Below, in pieces: positions 7,954 through 16,155 of a DNA stretch of 55,792 bases. Origin of the DNA: an uncultured Collinsella sp. (GTDB lineage Bacteria; Actinomycetota; Coriobacteriia; Coriobacteriales; Coriobacteriaceae); contig CAUAJB010000003.1 of the NCBI GenBank assembly GCA_958429225.1, positions 1 through 55,792 of the forward strand, given 5' to 3'. The position numbers were made by a program, and so were the translations under genes. The notes under the pieces were generated by a model. It was not told where the DNA came from. It did not search any database and saw nothing but the letters and a program-made list of their open reading frames with translations. The first letter of the stretch is position 1, and each line of letters starts with the position of its first letter.

Positions 7954-9246
7954 TTAATTTGAAAGCAAGTTGCCGATCGTGTTGGCGGCTGCCTGGTCCT
8001 TGGCGGCAATTGCGTGTGCATAGGTGTCTAGCGTGAGCTTGACGGTGCTGTGCCCGAGGCGGCTGCTGACGGTTTTGATGTCGACGTTCTCTCCGATCAG
8101 CAACGTCGCCTGCGTGTGCCTGAGCATATGCGGGGTCAGGCCGGAGTACTTTGTACCTCGAGCGTACATCTTTCCGTCTCGCTCGATGTAGTGCGTGATT
8201 TCTCTGAACTGCCCAAAGCCATAGTCCGAGCACCATTCGCGGAACCATCGCGAAAAGCAGTTTGGGTCCATGTGCGCGATGGCGATTGGCCCCCTCTTTC
8301 CTTTTTCGTCATCTTTAGTTTTTGCCCTCGTGTTTCTTTGGGGATCGACTAATGTGTGCACAATCGGGGTGCTGGAAGCCTGTTCGAGGTCGACTTCGGC
8401 GAGAAGCGTGCGCTGAAGCTCGCGCCAGGCGGCGAGCCTCTCGAGTGCAAGCGGGCTCAAAGAGACGGACCTTTTCCCCGTTGAGCTCTTTGGGTCTCTG
8501 ACCAGCTTGTCGGCGGCATACTGTCCGTCGATGCGGACATAGCCGTCGCCAAAATGGACGTCGCCCCATCTGAGTCCGAGCATCTCTCCGCGGCGCATGC
8601 CGGTATCGAGCAACAAGAGGGTGCCTATTCTGTGGGAGTCCATCTCCTGTGAAAGGAGGAGGGAGAGAAGCCTCCGGGCTTCATCGAGGGAAAGAGCCTG
8701 CCTCTCTTTTCCTTTGGGCCGCGGGATGACGGTGCCGGCGCAGGGGTTCTTGACAATCAGGTCGTCAAGCATGGCGGCCTTCATAATCTGATTCAGTTTT
8801 ACACTGATTTTATGCAGCTCAGATTCGGAGAATCTTCCACTTTTGCGGGCTTCAGCATAGCCGGCGTTTATTATGTGGGGCCCCAGGTCTTTTACGGGAT
8901 AATTGCCGAAAAGCTCCTGTATTTCCTTAACTTCAAGCTCTTCGCGGTCAAGGGCAAGCGGGCTGATGGTCTCGGCGTCCACGCGATCTTTGTGGAACTC
9001 TTTGGTGTACTGATAAACGGTCTTATCGGGGTCTTTGATGGTGAGTCCGCTATTGAGCTCAGCCTTATATGCTTCGAGCTCGGCTCTCAATTCCGACTTG
9101 TTCTTTGCGTAGACCTTTCGGCGAGGTGAGTACCTATATTTGCCGGTAATGGGGTCTTTGCCCATGTTGTGCCTGATATAGTACACGTTTTTCTGCGTCT
9201 TGCTTTTAAGGGCGCTTCCCTTACCAACGACAAGAGGCCTGCTCAT
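7954..9246 (-). CDS. int: Tyrosine integrase of the element
   Basis: A 430-residue site-specific recombinase of the phage/Tn916 type. Residues 1-75 resemble an arm-binding domain (RHNMGKDPITGKYRYSPRRK), about 80-170 form the core-binding SAM-like domain, and the catalytic domain follows. The catalytic set is complete: R218 (TGMRRGE), H373 and R376 (PHMLRHT), H399 (LGHS) and nucleophile Y409 (TYAHA). It should be active. It lies next to the tRNA attachment site at 9521-9569, the standard layout for an integrase that uses a tRNA 3' end. A 25-bp perfect hairpin precedes the gene. Confidence 0.95.
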   Translation of the reverse strand: MSRPLVVGKGSALKSKTQKNVYYIRHNMGKDPITGKYRYSPRRKVYAKNKSELRAELEAYKAELNSGLTIKDPDKTVYQYTKEFHKDRVDAETISPLALDREELEVKEIQELFGNYPVKDLGPHIINAGYAEARKSGRFSESELHKISVKLNQIMKAAMLDDLIVKNPCAGTVIPRPKGKERQALSLDEARRLLSLLLSQEMDSHRIGTLLLLDTGMRRGEMLGLRWGDVHFGDGYVRIDGQYAADKLVRDPKSSTGKRSVSLSPLALERLAAWRELQRTLLAEVDLEQASSTPIVHTLVDPQRNTRAKTKDDEKGKRGPIAIAHMDPNCFSRWFREWCSDYGFGQFREITHYIERDGKMYARGTKYSGLTPHMLRHTQATLLIGENVDIKTVSSRLGHSTVKLTLDTYAHAIAAKDQAAANTIGNLLSN

Positions 9247-9289
9247 GCGCCGATCCTTTGGTCAAATGAATACGAATGTGACTCCATGG

Positions 9290-9376
9290 CTGCGTGGCAT
9301 ACGCTCGGAGCAGCACGCCCGTGCGGCCCGTGAAGCGGGCGCTTCGGGTGCGCTGCTCCGAGCGTATGCCACGCAG
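9290..9376. repeat. Perfect 25-bp inverted repeat between integrase and attachment site
   Basis: Arms at 9290-9314 and 9352-9376 are exact reverse complements around a 37-nt spacer that itself pairs partly (CCCG with CGGG). There is no T-run next to it. It lies 44 bp upstream of the integrase start, within the int leader or promoter, and about 145 bp from the attachment site. It may bind integrase or excisionase arms, attenuate int, or fold in single-stranded DNA. Confidence 0.85.
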
Positions 9377-9520
9377 TGGCGAAAGTCAAGATTTCAGTGG
9401 TCGAATTTTGGTCGAAATCGAACAGAACCGCTATTTGGTGTTTTTGAAAGAAATGTATATCTACCTGCCTATATAGCGGTGTCAAACAGTCTCAAAGAGT
9501 GTCAACAAGTTTAGAAACTA

Positions 9521-9569
9521 CGGGCTCATAACCCGGAGGTCGTAGGTTCAAATCCTGCCCCAGCGACCA
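9521..9569 (+). tRNA. 3' fragment of initiator-type tRNA-Met (CAT); element right end (attR)
   Basis: The 49 nt hold the anticodon loop CTCATAA with GGG/CCC in the stem, which is the initiator-tRNA signature. They also hold a T-arm (GTAGG-TTCAAAT-CCTGC), an acceptor strand CCCAGCG, A73 and an encoded CCA. The 5' half is absent: sequence before 9521 does not form an acceptor or D-arm. This is the remnant left when an element inserts by recombination at a tRNA 3' end; the intact tRNA should be at the other end, outside the window. Confidence 0.85.
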
Positions 9570-9578
9570 AGAACTTGC

Positions 9579-9608
9579 AGCTCGTCGGCCTAGCCGGCGA
9601 GCTTTTTT
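9579..9608 (+). terminator. Rho-independent terminator of the tRNA
   Basis: AGCTCGTCGGC pairs with GCCGGCGAGCT (one G-T pair) around CTA and is followed by six T. It lies 9 nt after the tRNA CCA and is the original tRNA-gene terminator. Confidence 0.9.
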
Positions 9609-9658
9609 GTTATTCCGGGACCGTGTTCTCGGTCCAATTCTCGGCCTCTCAAACAAAA

Positions 9659-9955
9659 TCTCGACCTGTAACATCTAGACCCGATTTAGGCGGCTAGGTG
9701 TTACAGATTGAGATATACCGGTGGGTTGGGTCCCGTTTGTCTAAATCTGTAACACGAGGGACGGTTTTTGCCGAGTAACCGTTACAGATTGAGATTTTCT
9801 AGCAGGCGGGTTTGGTTCGTCTCGATCTGTAACAGATAGGGGCCAAAAGTGGGCCTAGCTGTTACAGATCTAGATTGTTGAGGATGGGCCGAGAGGAATG
9901 TCTCGATCTGTAACAGTAAGACCCGGTTTTGTCGCGTAACTGTTACAGATTGAGA
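9659..9955. repeat. Array of eight alternating inverted 15-mers at 40-bp pitch
   Basis: Copies of TCTCGATCTGTAACA and of its reverse complement alternate, starting at 9659, 9699, 9740, 9780, 9820, 9860, 9901 and 9941, so the steps are 40, 41, 40, 40, 40, 41 and 40. The sequence between copies is not conserved, though its length is. A second array of four copies with exactly 40-bp steps is at 54431-54565. The gap between tRNA terminator and the next gene holds nothing else I can name. Confidence 0.9.
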
Positions 9956-10102
9956 TAAACCGACGGGCCGCCCCGCCCATCCCCATCCACCTGCCGCTAC
10001 CTGCTGTCCGCCGATTTCCGTTGCGCTGTTGTATTCCCATGCCATATCCTCTAGACAACTACGCGGCATCATCGCCGCCGCGCCTACAAGAGAGGAATGT
10101 CC

Positions 10103-12133
10103 ATGACCGCACCTGCATCCAAGCTGCTCCAGCCCATTACGGTTGGCCCCCTTGAGCTCAAGAACCGCATTATGTTCCCGCCGCTGACCACCGGCTACGA
10201 GGAGCGCGACGGTTCCATCGGCGAGCGCAGCCTGGCTTTTTATGAGCGCCTGGCCCGTGGCGGCGTGAGCTACATCGTCATCGGCGACGTCGCCCCCGTC
10301 ATGACCGCAAGCCCCACGCCCAAGCTGGCGACCGACGCCCAGATTCCCACGTTTAAGGCGCTGGCCGACGCCGTTCACAAGTACGGCGCCAAGGTTGCGC
10401 TGCAGCTGTTCCACCCCGAGTACGACGTGCCCGGTGTCGGCCGCATGGTCATGGGATCCATGGCCGCCGCCAAGGCCGCGCAGGAGGCCAAGGCCGCCGG
10501 CGACGAGGAGACCTTTGCCGCCAAGATGGCCGAGTCCAACGAGATCCGCAACCAGGCCTACGCCAAGCTGCATCACGACATGCAGCACTTTGTGAACGAG
10601 GCGAGCGTAGAGCAGCTCACCCAGATCAAGGAGGCCATCGCTGCCTCGGCCGCTCGCGCACAGCAGGCCGGGATCGACGCTATCGAGGTCCACGGCGACC
10701 GCCTGGTGGGTTCGCTGTGCTCGGCCATCCTCAACCAGCGCACCGACGAGTACGGTGGTTCGTTCGAGAACCGCGTTCGCTACGCGCTGGAGGTCGTCGC
10801 CGCCATTAAGGAGGCCGCGCCGCAGCTGATGGTGGAGTACAAGCTCCCCGTGATCATGGAGAACCCCGACGGCACGCCGCGCGGCAAGGGTGGCCTGCAG
10901 CCCGACGAGGCCTGCGAGTTCGCCAAGCTGCTCGAGGGTACGGGCATCGATATGATTCAGGTCGCACAGGCCAACCACACCGGCAACATGGGCGACACCA
11001 TTCCGCCCATGGGCGCCATGCCCTACAACTGGACGCTGCCCGTGGCCGAGCGCGTCAAGGCCCTGGTCTCCGTGCCGGTGGCAACCGTCGGCCGCGTTGT
11101 CTCGGTTGAGGCCGGCGAGAAGATTCTGGAAGACGGCGCCGCCGACATCATCGCCTATGGCCGCTCGCTCATGTGCGACCCCGACATTGCGCTGAAGGCC
11201 GCCACGGGTGAGCCCATCCGCGAGTGCCTCAACTGCAACAAGGGCTGCGTCGATGCGATTCAAAACCGCAAGTACATCTCGTGCGTGCTCAATGCCGAGA
11301 ACGGCGATGAGGCAACCATCGCCATTAAGCCGGGCGAGGGCGACAAGAAGATCGCCGTGGTGGGCGGCGGCATCGCCGGTCTGGAGGCCGCGCGCGTGGC
11401 GGCCAAGCGCGGCTACGACGTGACCGTCTACGAGGCGAGCGATCATCTGGGCGGCCAGATTGTGCTGGCGGCCGCGCCTCCGCGCAAGGACGAGATCATG
11501 CGCTCGGTCGAGTACTACGAGAAGATTTTGCCCGGCCTGGGCGTGAAGGTCGAGCTCAACCATGCCGCTACCGCTGAGGACCTCAACGCCGCCGACGCTG
11601 CGATTGTGGCCGTGGGCGCACACGACGTGGTCATCCCCGTTCCGGGTGCCGATTCGGAGAAGGTCGTCTCGAGCTGGGACGTGCTGGCCGGCAAGGTGGA
11701 GCTTACGGGCCGCGTCGCTGTCATTGGCGGCGGCCTGGTGGGCACCGAGACTGCCGAGTACCTGCTGCAGCACGGCTGCGAGGTGGCGATCGTGGAGATG
11801 CTCGACAAGATTGCCGCGGGCGAGTCCGAGACCATTCTGCCGCTGATTATGAGCGACTTTGCAGAGCACAACGTGGAGCAGCATGTTAATACCCGCCTGA
11901 CCGCCATTACCGACGAGGGCGTGGAGGCTGTTCGCACCACCGAGGACGGCGCCGAGGAGCCGGTGAAGATCGTCTGCGATTACGTGGTGATGGCCGTGGG
12001 CTCCAAGGCCAACGCGTTTGACCTGGATGGCGTGACGGTGCCCGTGACCTGCGTGGGCGACTGCTCGGGTGAGCGCACCGCCGACATTGCGAGCGCCATT
12101 CGCACGGCGTATCACGCGGCCAACGAGCTGTAG
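10103..12133 (+). CDS. NADH:flavin oxidoreductase, old yellow enzyme / 2,4-dienoyl-CoA reductase family (BaiCD/BaiH-like)
   Basis: A 676-residue flavoprotein that would reduce an activated C=C bond with NAD(P)H. The FMN-binding TIM barrel spans residues 1-365. A [4Fe-4S] site follows (CLNCNKGC plus a later Cys 12 residues on), then a two-dinucleotide FAD/NAD module with VVGGGIAGLEAA and VIGGGLVGTETA. Length and order fit FadH, enoate reductases and bile-acid BaiCD/BaiH. The usual HGAHGYLL barrel motif reads VHGDRLVGS, so the proton-donor region differs and the substrate is open. Start: AGAGGA at 10091-10096 is directly next to ATG 10097 but 6 nt before ATG 10103, so 10103 is chosen. It stands alone with its own terminator. 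Confidence 0.85.
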   Translation: MTAPASKLLQPITVGPLELKNRIMFPPLTTGYEERDGSIGERSLAFYERLARGGVSYIVIGDVAPVMTASPTPKLATDAQIPTFKALADAVHKYGAKVALQLFHPEYDVPGVGRMVMGSMAAAKAAQEAKAAGDEETFAAKMAESNEIRNQAYAKLHHDMQHFVNEASVEQLTQIKEAIAASAARAQQAGIDAIEVHGDRLVGSLCSAILNQRTDEYGGSFENRVRYALEVVAAIKEAAPQLMVEYKLPVIMENPDGTPRGKGGLQPDEACEFAKLLEGTGIDMIQVAQANHTGNMGDTIPPMGAMPYNWTLPVAERVKALVSVPVATVGRVVSVEAGEKILEDGAADIIAYGRSLMCDPDIALKAATGEPIRECLNCNKGCVDAIQNRKYISCVLNAENGDEATIAIKPGEGDKKIAVVGGGIAGLEAARVAAKRGYDVTVYEASDHLGGQIVLAAAPPRKDEIMRSVEYYEKILPGLGVKVELNHAATAEDLNAADAAIVAVGAHDVVIPVPGADSEKVVSSWDVLAGKVELTGRVAVIGGGLVGTETAEYLLQHGCEVAIVEMLDKIAAGESETILPLIMSDFAEHNVEQHVNTRLTAITDEGVEAVRTTEDGAEEPVKIVCDYVVMAVGSKANAFDLDGVTVPVTCVGDCSGERTADIASAIRTAYHAANEL

Positions 12134-12208
12134 TTGAACATCGCGGCCAGGCGGGGCGGTAGCACGGATCCGTCTCGCCCGGCTGTGTCCCGTCGGGTGT
12201 CAACCGGT

Positions 12209-12245
12209 GCGGGGCCTGCAAGCGCAGCAGGTCCCGCCCTTTTTG
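12209..12245 (+). terminator. Rho-independent terminator
   Basis: GCGGGGCCTGC (12209-12219) pairs with GCAGGTCCCGC (12227-12237), followed by CCCTTTTT. It ends the flavin oxidoreductase transcript. Confidence 0.9.
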
Positions 12246-12573
12246 TTTTGCTCCGATGAATGGCAATGCGCGGTAATCATGAGGAGTGAGGACGTCTACT
12301 GCCTTGCAGATCACTCAAAAATATTGGGGGAGGGGTTAATAACTATATCCTCTATACCAAAGGACATAAAGAGATGCCAATTTTGTTGACAAGCGAATGA
12401 CGATTAGCTGCGAGTCAGCTACCAGCGTAAATAATCGATAAAGAAATGTCGTAATTTGGTGCCAAATGCCCAGATAACGCCGCGTCTATTTTAATTAACT
12501 GCTTTGAGCAAACAGTAAAATGCTACTATCTAACTTGCACGTAAGAAAGCAGATTAACGGCTAAGGCTAAGAA
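12246..12573. other. Gene-free AT-rich stretch
   Basis: About 330 bp with much lower GC than the surroundings and no convincing gene. The last 60 bp probably hold the promoter of the HTH gene at 12574; TAAAAT at about 12517 is a possible -10 element. Nothing else is identified. Confidence 0.5.
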
Positions 12574-12978
12574 GTGGCAGGTATGTCGGAAGCAACTAGG
12601 ACTCGCACGCATGCGCCCGAGGTTAGGCAGCGCGCCGTCGAGATCCTCCAAGAGGGGGTCGGTCATCGCGCTCTCGCCGCGGAGCTTGGCATTCCCCAGG
12701 CCACGGCTCGTCAGTGGGCCCGCGCGTATGCCGTGGGCGGTGCCGACGCCGTTCTCAATGCCGGTTCGCATCATCACACCTACTCGTACGACGTAAAGCT
12801 CGCCGTGGTTAAGGACCGTCTGGAAAACGGCCTGACGGTTCGCGAGGCCATGATCAAGCACAAGATTCCCAGCGAGTCTTCGGTCAAGGCTTGGTGTCGT
12901 CAGTATCGCGATGGCGGCGCCGACGCGCTTATCGATAAGCCGCGCGGTCGCAAGCCGCGCGTTAATCAGGCAGAGTAG
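12574..12978 (+). CDS. Orphan double helix-turn-helix protein, IS3 OrfA-like
   Basis: A 134-residue protein with two HTH units, VRQRAVEILQEGVGHRALAA (about residues 16-60) and the related YDVKLAVVKDRLENGLTVRE (about 70-115), then a basic RGRKPR tail. The pattern is that of OrfA of IS3/IS150-type elements. No OrfB (DDE integrase) and no terminal inverted repeats are near, so it may be a domesticated DNA-binding protein. GTG at 12574 with AAGG about 7 nt before it is preferred over ATG at 12583, whose ribosome site would be too close. A terminator follows at once, so it is monocistronic. Confidence 0.7.
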   Translation: MAGMSEATRTRTHAPEVRQRAVEILQEGVGHRALAAELGIPQATARQWARAYAVGGADAVLNAGSHHHTYSYDVKLAVVKDRLENGLTVREAMIKHKIPSESSVKAWCRQYRDGGADALIDKPRGRKPRVNQAE

Positions 12979-12986
12979 CAAGAGGG

Positions 12987-13009
12987 TGCGCCCACAGGGG
13001 CGCATTTTT
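12987..13009 (+). terminator. Rho-independent terminator
   Basis: TGCGCCC (12987-12993) pairs with GGGCGCA (12998-13004), followed by TTTTT. It ends the orphan HTH gene. Confidence 0.85.
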
Positions 13010-13260
13010 CTTGCCGCGCCAACTATTTGGACCGTCGCGAGCCTATCGGGATATCCTCCAGCGTGGCCAATCAACCGCGCGCAGTGGCCCGCGCGCCTGT
13101 CGCTGTGATAGGTGGAGCGTCACCCCTCTGCTCCAAAGCGGACGTGCCCTTGCCCCGTACGCCTAAAACTCCCCAGTTGACCGAAAACCTGCCACCGCAA
13201 CCCCGTAATTGAGCTATAACGTTAAACAATTGCAGCGTTTTTGCATGGGGGAGTGATGGT

Positions 13261-16143
13261 ATGACGCTACTGTATTTCCTTACCCTGTTTCCGCTGGTAC
13301 CGGCGCTGGGCATGCTGCTCGCGCGCGGTGACCGCACCCGCGATGCGGTGGGGCTCATAGGCTCCGGCATTATTATGGCGGTGACAGTTGTAGTCGCCGT
13401 CATGTTTTTTGGCACGGGTCCGCAGAGCTTTGAGGTTGCCCCCGGCACCTCGCATGTGCTCTCGATCATCAGTTCCGTTATCGACGTCATCCTGTGCGCC
13501 GTCATCCTGTACAACGCGTACAAATATAGGAACGCGCTCACCACGGTGCTCAGCGTAGTCCAGTTGGTGGGCTCGCTCGCCTTTGCAGCCATGACGCTGC
13601 CCGCGACCGAAGCCGTCACCGCAACCCCGCTCTACCTGGACTACATGAGCGTGATCATGGTCCTCGCCGTCGGCATCGTCGGCAGCCTTATCTGCGTGTA
13701 TGCCCTGGGCTACATGAAGGACTTCCAGGCCCACGACGAGCACGAGGCTGCGCTGCGCGGGCAGACCGCGCCCGACCGTCGCCCGCAGTTCCTGGCGCTT
13801 ATGTTCCTGTTCCTCTCAGCCATGTTCGTCATCGTGACGAGCGACGACCTTGAGTGGCTGTTCTGCGGCTGGGAAATCACCACCGTGTGCTCGTTCCTTA
13901 TGATTGGCTACACGCGCACGCCCGAGGCCATTAAAAACGCCTTTACCCAGATCATCCTCAACATGCTGGGCGGCATCGCGTTTTTGGCCGGACTCATGTA
14001 CCTGCACGTGAACGGCATGCCGCTGACCATCTCGGGCATGATTGAGCTTTCCGGCGCCGGAACCGCGCAGTCCGCGCTGCTGGTGATGCCGGTCATCCTG
14101 TTGTCGCTCGCCGCGCTCACCAAGGCCGCACAGATGCCGTTCCACACTTGGCTGTTGGGTGCCATGGTTGCCCCCACGCCCACGAGCGCCCTGCTGCACT
14201 CGTCAACCATGGTCAAAGCCGGCGTGTTCCTGATGGTCAAGCTGAGCCCGCTCTATGCCATCTATCCCGTGACCGGCTTTATGGTCACGAGCGTGGGCGC
14301 CATCACGTTTTTGCTCGCTGCCCTTATGGCCATCTCGCAGAGCAATGCCAAGCGCGTGCTCGCGTACTCCACCATTTCCAACTTGGGCCTCATCAGTGCC
14401 TGCTTGGGTGTCGGCGCGCCCGAGGCCGTATGGGCGGCCATCTTCCTGATCCTGTTCCATACGGTGGCAAAGTCGCTGCTGTTCCTGTGCGTGGGCACGG
14501 CCGAGCATCATATCGGCAGCCGCAATATCGAGGACATGGACGGCATGTTCAGCCGCATGCCGCACCTGACGCGCCTGATGATGCTGGGCATCATGGGCAT
14601 GTTCGTGGCGCCATTTGGCATGCTCGTGTCCAAGTGGGGCGCCCTGGTGGCGTTCGCGCAGACTGGCAACGTGCTCATGATCATGGTGCTGGCCTTTGGC
14701 TCGGCCGCGACGTTCTTCTTCTGGGGCAAGTGGCTTGCCAAGCTTTCGGGCGTCGACCCCACGGCTCAAAACGTTGAGGTCAATGTCCATAAGACCGAAT
14801 GGATGGCCCTCAACACCATCGCCGCGCTGCTGATTCTGTGCTGCGTGGCGTTCCCGGTTATCTCGAGCGGTCTGGTGTCGCCTTACTTGGCCATGGTGTT
14901 TGGCCGCGTGCCGTACGTTATCGGCAAGGACGCCATGTATCTGATGGTGGTTATCGTGGCTTTTATCGCCGTGGTGCTGCTGACGTCGTTCCGCGTGAGC
15001 AACAAACCGCACGTCAACGTGTACCTTTCGGGCGTGGGAACCGATAAATATCGCCATTTCCGCGGCTCGATGGGACGCGAGGTGAAGGCCGAAAAGCGCA
15101 ATTGGTACTCGGAGGACGCCCTTGGCGAGAAGCGTATTAGCCCCGTGGGCAGCGTCGTGTGCTGCAGCATTATCTTGTTTGCGCTGCTGTGTTGCGCGTG
15201 GATTGGGCCCGAGCGGCTTGCCATGAGTGCGCCCTCGGTGCTGCGCGGCAAGTATTTTGAAGGCTCGGGCGTCGTGGGCATCTTTATTGGTACCGTGGTG
15301 TTTGCCCTGCTGGCGCCGCTTGTGGGCGGCTTGATCGACGGCATCGACCGCAAGCTGTCCGCCCGTATGCAGGGCCGCGTGGGTCCGCGCCTGCTCCAGC
15401 CCTTCTACGACGTCGCCAAGCTGCTGCGCAAGGCCCCCGCCAGCGTAAATACCATGGACGATACCTACATGGCGTGCGCGCTCATCTTTACCGTCGTGGG
15501 TGGCGGCATCTTTGTGTCGGGCTCCAACACGCTGCTGTGCGCTTTTATGGTGACGCTTGCCGCGATCTTTGTGGTGTTGGCGTCCGCCTCGACGCAAAGC
15601 CCGTTTGCCCAGGTCGGCGCCGACCGCGAGCTGCTGCAGGTCATGAGTTACGAGCCCGCCGTTCTGCTGATGAGCGTGGGCCTGTACCTTGCCACCGATA
15701 GCTTCGATTCCATTGCCGTGACGGGGCAGTCGGCCCCCATCATCGTGTACAGCGCGCCTATTTTCCTCGCACTGCTCGCGGTGCTTACCATCAAGCTGCG
15801 CAAGTCGCCGTTTGACCTTTCGTACTCGCATCACGCGCATCAGGAGATTGTCCAGGGCGTCGCCACCGAGATGAGCGGCGGCACGCTGGCCAAGATGACC
15901 CTTATGCACTGGTGCGAGACCGTGCTGTTTTTGATGTGGGTGGGCATGTTCTTTGTCTGGGACAACCCGGTGAGCTGGGTGGTCGCCCTGGTCGTGATGG
16001 TCGCGACGTATTTTGTCGAGGTCCTGATCGACAACACCTTCGCACGCAGCACCTGGCGCAGCTGCTTTAGGCTCGGCTGGGGCGTGGCGCTGGTGTTTGG
16101 CCTGCTCAACCTTATGCCCATCCTCGTCGACGTGTTTATTTAG
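13261..16143 (+). CDS. echAB: Ech hydrogenase membrane subunits EchA and EchB fused in one protein
   Basis: A 960-residue membrane protein. Residues 1 to about 640 are NuoL/EchA-like, the proton- or sodium-pumping antiporter module, with the channel Glu near 205 (CGWEITTVCSF), Lys near 288 (LTKAAQMPFHTW) and Lys near 319 (MVKAGVF). From about 665 to the end it is NuoH/EchB-like, the subunit that links the pump to the peripheral arm, with RMQGRVGPRLLQPFYDVAKL near 700 and SPFDLSYSHHAHQEIVQG near 850. Usually these are two genes; here the frame is continuous with no internal stop. GGGGAG stands 8 nt before ATG. It is the first gene of echAB-C-D-E-F. NuoEFG and quinone-site genes are absent, which excludes complex I. 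Confidence 0.9.
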   Translation: MTLLYFLTLFPLVPALGMLLARGDRTRDAVGLIGSGIIMAVTVVVAVMFFGTGPQSFEVAPGTSHVLSIISSVIDVILCAVILYNAYKYRNALTTVLSVVQLVGSLAFAAMTLPATEAVTATPLYLDYMSVIMVLAVGIVGSLICVYALGYMKDFQAHDEHEAALRGQTAPDRRPQFLALMFLFLSAMFVIVTSDDLEWLFCGWEITTVCSFLMIGYTRTPEAIKNAFTQIILNMLGGIAFLAGLMYLHVNGMPLTISGMIELSGAGTAQSALLVMPVILLSLAALTKAAQMPFHTWLLGAMVAPTPTSALLHSSTMVKAGVFLMVKLSPLYAIYPVTGFMVTSVGAITFLLAALMAISQSNAKRVLAYSTISNLGLISACLGVGAPEAVWAAIFLILFHTVAKSLLFLCVGTAEHHIGSRNIEDMDGMFSRMPHLTRLMMLGIMGMFVAPFGMLVSKWGALVAFAQTGNVLMIMVLAFGSAATFFFWGKWLAKLSGVDPTAQNVEVNVHKTEWMALNTIAALLILCCVAFPVISSGLVSPYLAMVFGRVPYVIGKDAMYLMVVIVAFIAVVLLTSFRVSNKPHVNVYLSGVGTDKYRHFRGSMGREVKAEKRNWYSEDALGEKRISPVGSVVCCSIILFALLCCAWIGPERLAMSAPSVLRGKYFEGSGVVGIFIGTVVFALLAPLVGGLIDGIDRKLSARMQGRVGPRLLQPFYDVAKLLRKAPASVNTMDDTYMACALIFTVVGGGIFVSGSNTLLCAFMVTLAAIFVVLASASTQSPFAQVGADRELLQVMSYEPAVLLMSVGLYLATDSFDSIAVTGQSAPIIVYSAPIFLALLAVLTIKLRKSPFDLSYSHHAHQEIVQGVATEMSGGTLAKMTLMHWCETVLFLMWVGMFFVWDNPVSWVVALVVMVATYFVEVLIDNTFARSTWRSCFRLGWGVALVFGLLNLMPILVDVFI

Positions 16144-16155
16144 GAGGCGGCATCC

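Noticed and set aside
650..9246. A self-transmissible conjugative element
   Set aside because: Only relaxase, coupling protein and accessory genes are seen; no VirB4, VirB6 or peptidoglycan hydrolase. Genes left of the window could change this.
9495..9569. A complete tRNA gene at this place
   Set aside because: Only the anticodon stem-loop to CCA is present; the upstream 25 nt cannot form acceptor and D-arm strands.
9659..9955. CRISPR array
   Set aside because: The repeats are 15 nt, alternate in orientation and have 25-nt gaps. There is no direct-repeat/spacer organisation and no cas gene.
9782..12115. 777-residue open frame antisense to the flavin oxidoreductase
   Set aside because: Low-complexity His/Gly/Leu/Arg composition typical of the complement of GC-biased codons; the sense strand encodes a clear flavoprotein.
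12574..12978. A complete IS3-family insertion sequence
   Set aside because: There is no OrfB frame, no terminal inverted repeats and no target duplication.
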